NCBI GenBank assembly: GCA_964059195.1
Contig: CAXKWD010000007.1
Location: 24,439,023-24,503,022, forward strand
Direction of reading: 5' to 3'
DNA: 64,000 nt
Source of the DNA: Ectobius pallidus
Taxonomy: Eukaryota; Arthropoda; Insecta; Blattodea; Ectobiidae
The notes under the pieces were generated by a model. That model did no database searches. It was not told where the DNA came from and worked only from the letters and a program-made list of their open reading frames with translations. How positions within the stretch are numbered: position 1 is the first letter of the stretch; each line of letters opens with the position of its first letter. The translations under genes and the position numbers were made by a program. This document shows, one piece after another, positions 57,898-64,000 of the stretch.

Positions 57898-60066
57898 CCT
57901 GAGCTCCTTTCTCCTCCGTTGCTCTATCATGAGCTGCTATCTCCTCCACTGGTCTACCATGAGCTGCTACCTCTCCCGCTGCTCTATCATAAGCTGCTAT
58001 CTCCTCCGCTGCTCTATTATGAGCAGATATCTACTTCGCTGCTCTATCATGAGCTGCTATCTAATCAGCTTCTGTAGGATGAGCTGCTACCTCATCCGCT
58101 GCTGTTGAATGAGCTGCTATCTCCTCTGTTGCTCTACCATGAGCTGCTATCTCCTCCGCTGCTCTACCATGACTTCCTATCTCCTCCGCTGCTCTATCAT
58201 GAGATGCTACGTCCTCCGCATCTCTATCACAACCTGCTACCACCTCCGCTGCTCCATCATGAGCTGCTATATCCTCCGCCGCTCTAACATGAGCTGCTGT
58301 TTCCTCCGCTACTCTATCGTGAGCTGCTATCTCCTCCGCTGCTCTATTATGAGCTGATATCTCCTTCACTGCTCTATCATGAGCTGCTATCTCCGCTGCT
58401 GTAGAATGAGCTGCTATCTTCTCCACTGCTCTACCATGATCTGCTCCTCCGCTGCTCTACCATGACTTGCTATCTCCTCCGCTGCTCTATCATTAGCTAC
58501 TATCTCCTCCGCTACTCCATCATGAGCTGCTACCTCCTCCGCTTCTCTATCATAAGCTGCTACCTTCTCCGCTGCTCCATCATGAGCTATCTCATCCGCT
58601 ACTCTAACATGAGTTGCTGTTTTCTCCGCTGCTCTATCATGAGCTGCTATCTCCTCCGCTGCTCTATCATGAGGTTCTATCTCCTCCGATGCTCTACTAT
58701 GAGCTGCTATCTCCTCCGCTGCTGTATTATGAGCTACTATAACCTGTGCTGCTGTAGAATGAGCGGCTATCTCCTCCGCTGCTCTACCATGAGCTGCTAC
58801 CTCCTTCACTGCTCTGTCATGAGCTGCTATCTCCTCCGCTGGTCTACCATGAGCTGCTACATCCTCCTCTGCTCTACCATGAGCTCCTACCTCCTCCGCT
58901 GCTCTATCATGAGCCGCTATCTCCTCCACTATTTTATCATGAGCTGCTACCTCCTCTGCTGCTGTATCATGAGTTGCTATCTCCTCCACTGCTGTATCAT
59001 GAGTGTCTATCTCCTCCGCTGCTGTATCATGAGCTGCTATCTCCTCCGCTCCTGTATCATGAGCTGCTATCTCCTTCGCTGCTCTATCAATAGCTGCTAT
59101 CCTCTCGGCTGCTCTGTCATGAGCCGCTATCTCCTCCGCTGCTTTATCATTAGCTGCTACCTCCACAGCTGCTCTATCATGAGCTGCTATCTCCTCCGCT
59201 GATCTATCATGAGCTGCTACATCCTCCGTTGCTCTATCATGAACTGCTACCTCCTCCGCTGCTCTATCATGAGCGGCTACCTCCTCCGGTGGTCTAGAAT
59301 GAGCTGACCATCTCCGCTGCGCTATCATGAGCTGCTACCTCATCCGCTGCTCTATCATGAGCTGCTACTTCCTCCGGATCTCTACCATGAGCTGCTATCT
59401 CCTCCGCAGCTCTACCATGACTTGCTATCTCCTCCGCTGCTCTATCATGAGCTGGTATCTCCTCCGCTGCTCCATCATGAGCTGCTACCTCCTCCGCTTC
59501 TCTAACAAAACCTCTACCATGAGCTACTATCTCCTCCGCTGCTCTACCATGACTTGATATCTCCTCCGCTGCTCCATCATGAGCTGCTATCTCCTCCACC
59601 GCTCTAACATGAGCTGCTGTTTCCTCCGCTGTTCTATCATGAGCTGCTATCTCCACCGCTGCTCTATCATGAGATGCTATCTCCTCCGATGCTCTACTAT
59701 GAGCTGCTATCTCCTCCGCTGCTATATTATGAGCTTCTATAACCTCCGCTGCTGTAGACTGAGCTGCTACCTCCTCCGCTGCTCTACTATGAGCTGCTAC
59801 CTCCTTCCCTGCTCTGTCATGAGCTGCTGTCTCCTCTGCTGGTCTACCTTTAGCTGCTACATCCACCGCTGCTCTTCCATGAGCTGCTAGCTCCTACGCT
59901 GCTCTATCATGAGTTGCTATCTCCTCCACTGCTGTATCATGAGTGTCTATCTCCTCCGCTTCTGTATCATGAGCTGTTATCTCCTCCGCTGCTGTATCAT
60001 GAGCTGTTATCTCCTCCGCTGCTGTATCATGAGCTGCTATCTCCTCCGCTGCTCTATCATGAGTGG
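57898..60066. repeat. 30-bp minisatellite, about 72 units
   Basis: Unit consensus 'gagctgctatctcctccgct' plus 'gctctatcat'. The period of 30 (a multiple of three) gives long open frames: on the minus strand a decapeptide AAEEIAAHDR repeat (open for 304, 190, 121 and 63 residues), and on the plus strand MSCYLLRCSI-type repeats. Several indels are multiples of three (-3 near 58395 and 58585), but -4 near 58445, -2 near 59310 and a nonsense change near 59890 break the minus frame. No promoter, initiation context or flanking exon is visible, so I annotate a minisatellite, not a gene. Confidence 0.92.
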
Positions 60067-60069
60067 ATA

Positions 60070-62220
60070 AAAGTTGATTAACCATAATATTTAAATATGC
60101 AAGTGTGATCAGCGAAGTCAGCCAGCACTAACCTAACCTCAACCAAGGAGACGTACACAAACCTACAATGAGTTAAAAATGCCATGTAGATTGTGAAATC
60201 CTCACTGGCCCAGGAAAGGCCTACTTAGCTCTAGGAAGTTCGCTGACCTTTTATGAATTGGGGTCACCATCTAGCCTTATGGTATACAGGAATGAAACTT
60301 ATTACTGGAAACCATAGGCTAGAAAATAGAATGTATTATGTAAAAGTCAGTCAGTGTATTACCAATTTTTTATTGGATTTTCATACTTACATACAAACAA
60401 AAAGAAAGGCCCTTTGCTGGATAATAATACATATTACTACAATAAAAAATCCTTTTCTTGGTTTTAAACTTAAACAAATCTGGTCATTTCTTGGCGATTT
60501 AGCCATTATCCAATTGCAAAGAAATGTAGGTAATTATTTATCTTCTCAATTAATGTTTATATAACATTAGTTTTGCTTAACAATGTAATAGTAAATGAAA
60601 ATTTCTTGAGTTTTTACAAATTTATATGACAATAGCATTTAAGATATTACAATATTCATGCAAAAAGGGTATCAAGTTAATACAAGGAAGGTGACTTGGC
60701 AACTTATCTTTTTTGTCTGGATTTCATGGAGTTCCTGCCTTGGCGACATCCATATGGTGTCCAGTAGTAGACTGGCCCTTATTCCTACAAAGGCCTTGGA
60801 TGTACCCGGTTGAGTGAGGATCCACATATCATGCTCACATCACCTATCTTGACTAGCAGGCCTTGCAATGCGTGAATATTGTCTTTCAGAATATTCCAAC
60901 GAGCAGTTGAACAGAAGATACAAGTGTAAATCTCTTCTTTTTCGCAGACCACATGAAATAAGTTCTACTTCTTCCAAATGATAAACACAAACTGCACTTA
61001 AGAATTGTCATGCAAGAAGTATAAGATTGATTTCTCTGCGAAGCATTATACTTGCAGGTTTCAGTTCAGGATGATATTCTAGGTAAATCACAATGTAACT
61101 TCACGATTGATTCGAACACCTTGTATAGAAAGATGGCCGAACTTTCTAGAAGAGATAGATGACGTCATTCTCGAATAAAGTACATCAAATAGCAGAAAGA
61201 AAGGATATAAGAATTCACTTTCTCTTTTATTGAGATACCAGACACTAACTTATTATCGAATTGATTTACTGTTCGTGATGATAATCTAGGCAGAAATTGA
61301 CATTGACCATTAGTACCACGTAATAAAGTTTGCAACGTGGCAGTTGAAATTGCACTTTTCTGACTTGATATTTAAAGTTCAATCTTGTTACGTGTATCAC
61401 AGTTTTGGGAATTTCACACTAATACGTACTCACTTTATAGCAGAAACAATCTTGCAGTGGAGCTTAGTGTATAAAGAGTACAGAAGTGCTAAGAAAACCT
61501 GAATTTGACTCTTAGTGAAGAAATGGCGATGGCTTCATTCTTACACGGCGGTGTATTTTGTCACAATAAGAATACTTGTAGCAATTGCTTCTTAAATAGT
61601 TTTAAGAAACTTGTAGACCTGAAGACACATGAGCTTCGATGAAAGTTAAAGAACGCAGCCTTACAAAAACTTGGTAACGAATAGCCATCACATGATTAGA
61701 CTGGCTCAGCTGGGCGATGCAGTACAAGTGAAGGGCAGCTACTGACTTGAAGTAGTCCCGCTTGCAAAGTATCCATCCGCGACTACGTACCACGTCACCA
61801 AGGAATGGTTGAGAAGGGTGGGGGGTAACATCAAGTCTTTACAAAAACCAAGATACCCAATACAAACTGTCTATTTGGCTGACGTCAGATAAATGTAGAG
61901 AATAAAAAATAGAAATGCAATTAGTACAGAAAAGCAAATAGAACTGTTACTTAAAAGTCTAAATTACGTATTCTTGAATTATTCACAAGAAGTGTGAACA
62001 TACTGCCGGGCCGGCAGAAGGACATCAGCCAAAAGTCAGTTAAAAACACATCATACTTCATACAGCATACTTCATACAGCATACAGGGAAACAGTTTATA
62101 CTTCGGGGAGAGAATACTTAACTCACATGAATAACAAGTCAAGTTATCTGTTAAGAGAGAGTAACAACATGATTCAAGTAACAGCATGTCCCAATGTCAC
62201 CTTCGAGTTAAAACTTTGAA
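60070..62220. other. No gene seen; may include the 3' UTR/LTR of the BEL/Pao element
   Basis: Between the minisatellite and the end of the BEL/Pao pol gene. On the minus strand the 3' LTR should lie here, but with only one end in the window I cannot place its borders. 'cataacatgattcaag' and other landmarks give no LTR pair. An isolated 'taacctaacct' lies at 60128. Confidence 0.35.
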
Positions 62221-62511
62221 TCACTGCGATGAATCACGTTGATATGGAACAGGGCTTACTAAGTTTATAGAGCGAGTTATCACTCCAGATGGTGTGCGAA
62301 GTTCAACAATACGACAAAGCCCATCACTTCCAGAATGTAATTTCACCACACGAGCCAAGTTCCAAACTAATGGCTTCGTACTGTCCTTTAACATCACCAA
62401 ATCCCCTATTTTTAGATTAGGGGTTGAAGTTTGCCATTTACTTCTGCGTTGTAACAAGTTCAAATATTCTTGTTTCCAACGACTCCAAAATTGAGAGCGA
62501 AGCTCTTGCAC
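62221..62511 (-). pseudogene. BEL/Pao pol C-terminal domain (DUF5641-type)
   Basis: 96 residues. FWSRWKQEYLNLLQRR, then GDLVMLKD, then WNLARVVKLHSGSDGLCRIV. This SH3-like tail ends BEL/Pao integrases and helps target-DNA contact. It stops normally at 62221. Upstream it should be joined to the integrase core through a stretch at 62512-62590 that is now out of frame. Confidence 0.88.
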
Positions 62512-62585
62512 TTGTCTCCAATGAACATGAAATGTCTTGTCATTGCCTTTAAGACCAGAATCTGGAAGTGAGGTGAAGGAATCAC

Positions 62586-63197
62586 CTATGAGGAAATGTG
62601 CAGGGTCAAAGGCATGAAATCGGAAGGGTCCATGGACAAGGGCGAAATAGGTCTGGAGTTGACAATGCCTTCTATGGAAATTAGAAGAGAGTTAAATTCT
62701 TCATACCGAAGATATAGCTTTGTGACAGTTTTCTTGATGTGCTGTTTTACAATTTTCACCAAGGATTCCCAACGACCACCCATCGAGGGATGATACGGTG
62801 GAATAAAGTGCCAGTGAATACCATTTTGATAAGTAAAGTCTTGTACATACGCTTGTCTTTCACTGGAAACTATCGATTTTCTGAGTTCTTCTGCAGCACC
62901 AGTGAAATTTCTTGCATTGTCACTATATATGTGTGACGGTTTACCTCTTCGAGATACAAATCTGTTCAGAGCAGCGAGGAACATAGCAGTAGAATAGTTT
63001 GTCACTAATTCTAAGTGTACTGCACCTGTCACCATGCAGACAAACAATACAATATATGCCTTTTCAGGAATAGGCTTTCTACTCTTTAGAGAACTCACAT
63101 TTATAAAAAATGGGCCAGCATAATCAATGCCAGTTATGGAAAATGGCCTCTGAGGAGTAACACGAATTGCAGGGAGGTCTCCCATGAGTTGATGCAA
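62586..63197 (-). pseudogene. BEL/Pao integrase catalytic core
   Basis: 203 residues with all three DDE acidic residues: Asp25 in GIDYAGPF, Asp93 in YSDNARNF, Glu144 in GGRWESLVK. The order and spacing match retroviral-type integrases of the Pao class, which join the element cDNA to host DNA. It ends at SMDPSDFMPLT, where a frameshift cuts it from the C-terminal domain. Confidence 0.92.
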
Positions 63198-63433
63198 TGC
63201 TTTGGCTTAGTTTTGAAACAAACCATGCATTTTCTTGTAACTGAATTCACAGCATGAAGACCGTTAACTGGCCAATACTGTTCTCTAACAAAGTACAACA
63301 GAGATCTAGGTCCTGCATGAAGATTTTTATAGTGCAGGTATCTAATGATGAGTGTGGTTACGTGATGGTTTGATGGCAAGATTATAGGATGCTTCTGATC
63401 TTGCAGTAGAGAAGAATGATAATATACCTCCAA
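63134..63433 (-). pseudogene. BEL/Pao integrase zinc-binding (HHCC) domain
   Basis: 99 residues. HH...H-x3-H-type pattern in HHVTTLIIRYLHYKNLHAG followed by CMVC, forming the HHCC zinc finger that precedes the integrase core. Its true C-terminal end is at about 63200, where the frame shifts into the core segment. The last ~20 residues of this frame are out-of-frame read-on. Confidence 0.88.
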
Positions 63434-63999
63434 CCCTTAGCAATGTATCTTCTCCTAAGAGTGGATTAAGAGATAGTATATGGCTTTTCCTAGGAACAGA
63501 TGAGCCATGAGAAAGAGCATAATATTCTTCTGCAAAACTTTGCTTCTGAGTGACCTTAAGTATTATATTAGTAGCTTGATGAAGTTCTTCACTAGACAAA
63601 TACGTTTCAATTGGTTGTGTTTTATCTAAGACTTTTCTTTTCCACCTCAGAATATAAGCTGTAACACGAATAAGTCGAAGCCAAGATGAAAACTTATTCA
63701 TGAAATGTTCGTCTTTAACGACAGAGAGATGAATATCAGCATGGGTTTGAGTTTCTGAAGTAGTTTCCCATGTTGAATTAGAAGATATAGGCCAGTATTC
63801 TTCAGGTGCAGTTAACCAGTGAGGACCATTCCAGTAGAGATTCTGTGATTGTAGATTAGAAGGAGAGCAGCCTCTAGATATGACGTCAGCAGGATTTTCT
63901 GATGATGGTACATAACGCCACTGTTGAGCTGAAGTATTACTGTGAATTTTTTCAATTCTGTTTGCTACAAAAGTATTCCAGTTGGAGGATGGCTTTGCC
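63342..63999 (-). pseudogene. BEL/Pao RNase H end and connector
   Basis: Open from the window edge to a frameshift near 63430. It contains WRYVPSSENPADVISRG, the RNase H C-terminal block typical of Pao elements, then YWNGPHWL, then a charged connector and LLRVGGIL just before the integrase zinc finger. The frame is uninterrupted over this part, so no ATG is required. The partial gene continues beyond 64000. Confidence 0.88.
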
Positions 64000-64000
64000 A

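Larger units (their letters stand above)
62221..64000 (-). mobile_element. BEL/Pao LTR retrotransposon, 3' part of pol (runs off the window)
   Basis: Minus-strand pol remains in the order expected for BEL/Pao: RNase H end, integrase zinc finger, integrase core, DUF5641-type C-terminal domain. Frameshifts near 63430, 63200 and 62590 break the polyprotein, so this copy is dead. Gag, protease and RT would lie beyond 64000. No LTR was located. Confidence 0.9.

Noticed and set aside
58462..59202. 246-residue Cys/Tyr/Leu-rich plus-strand frame as a membrane or Cys-rich protein
   Set aside because: It is the antisense reading of the 30-bp minisatellite; any frame free of stops in one unit stays open through the array.
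57898..60066. CRISPR array
   Set aside because: The units are contiguous with no unique spacers, and the context is an animal genome.

Overview
The window reads as repeat-rich, AT-rich nuclear DNA of an insect. It carries a run of the arthropod telomere pentamer (AACCT/TTAGG) and many tRNA-headed SINEs. It also holds BEL/Pao, Ty3/gypsy-like, LINE, mariner, hAT-like, PIF/Harbinger-like and MULE remains. Repeat composition and density would fit a large hemimetabolous genome such as a cockroach or termite, but that is inference. I found no intact host protein gene, no rRNA and no convincing functional tRNA; essentially everything interpretable is a mobile element, a fragment of one, or a tandem repeat.

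Layout. 0.3-5.1 kb: a nearly full LINE on the minus strand with a perfect 14-bp target duplication. Its ORF1 carries a 2A-like GVELNPGP motif, and a single in-frame TAG separates ORF1 from the ORF2 endonuclease. 5.3-6.2 kb: a mariner folded back on itself. 7.6-10.3 kb: copies of a non-coding repeat ('family R', with a small palindrome) and two SINEs. 14.5-15.2 kb: a TA-flanked, almost fully palindromic MITE. 17.5-18.1 kb: a deleted mariner. 18.2-20.4 kb: two 1.1-kb DNA elements in tandem sharing one TTA target triplet. 21.8-30.3 kb: a giant inverted repeat of two hAT-like elements meeting across exactly 8 bp, each arm holding seven copies of a ~147-bp tandem repeat and a GTAAC minisatellite. 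30.8-32.9 kb: more family R, a flanking repeat and a LINE tail. 34.5-37.6 kb: an element with ~0.6-kb inverted ends around a decayed gene whose motifs resemble a FEN1/XPG-type nuclease followed by a cysteine-rich tail. 38.3-42 kb: a diverged inverted repeat, a SINE with TSD and a solo LTR. 44-52.3 kb: short repeats, an interstitial telomere tract, tRNA-like inverted pairs, a MULE fragment and another palindrome. 55.9-57.2 kb: a jockey-like LINE tail and a 144-bp tandem array. 57.9-60.1 kb: a 30-bp minisatellite with long open frames encoding a decapeptide repeat. 62.2-64 kb: the 3' part of a BEL/Pao pol gene running off the window.

The recurring theme is palindromy: at least seven separate inverted duplications, several made of two copies of the SAME (3') end of an element. 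The best candidates for something undescribed are the nuclease-bearing foldback element (34.5-37.05 kb), the hAT-like giant palindrome, and the LINE with a 2A-like motif plus ORF1/ORF2 stop-codon junction. All family calls come from reading motifs by eye; no database search was run.
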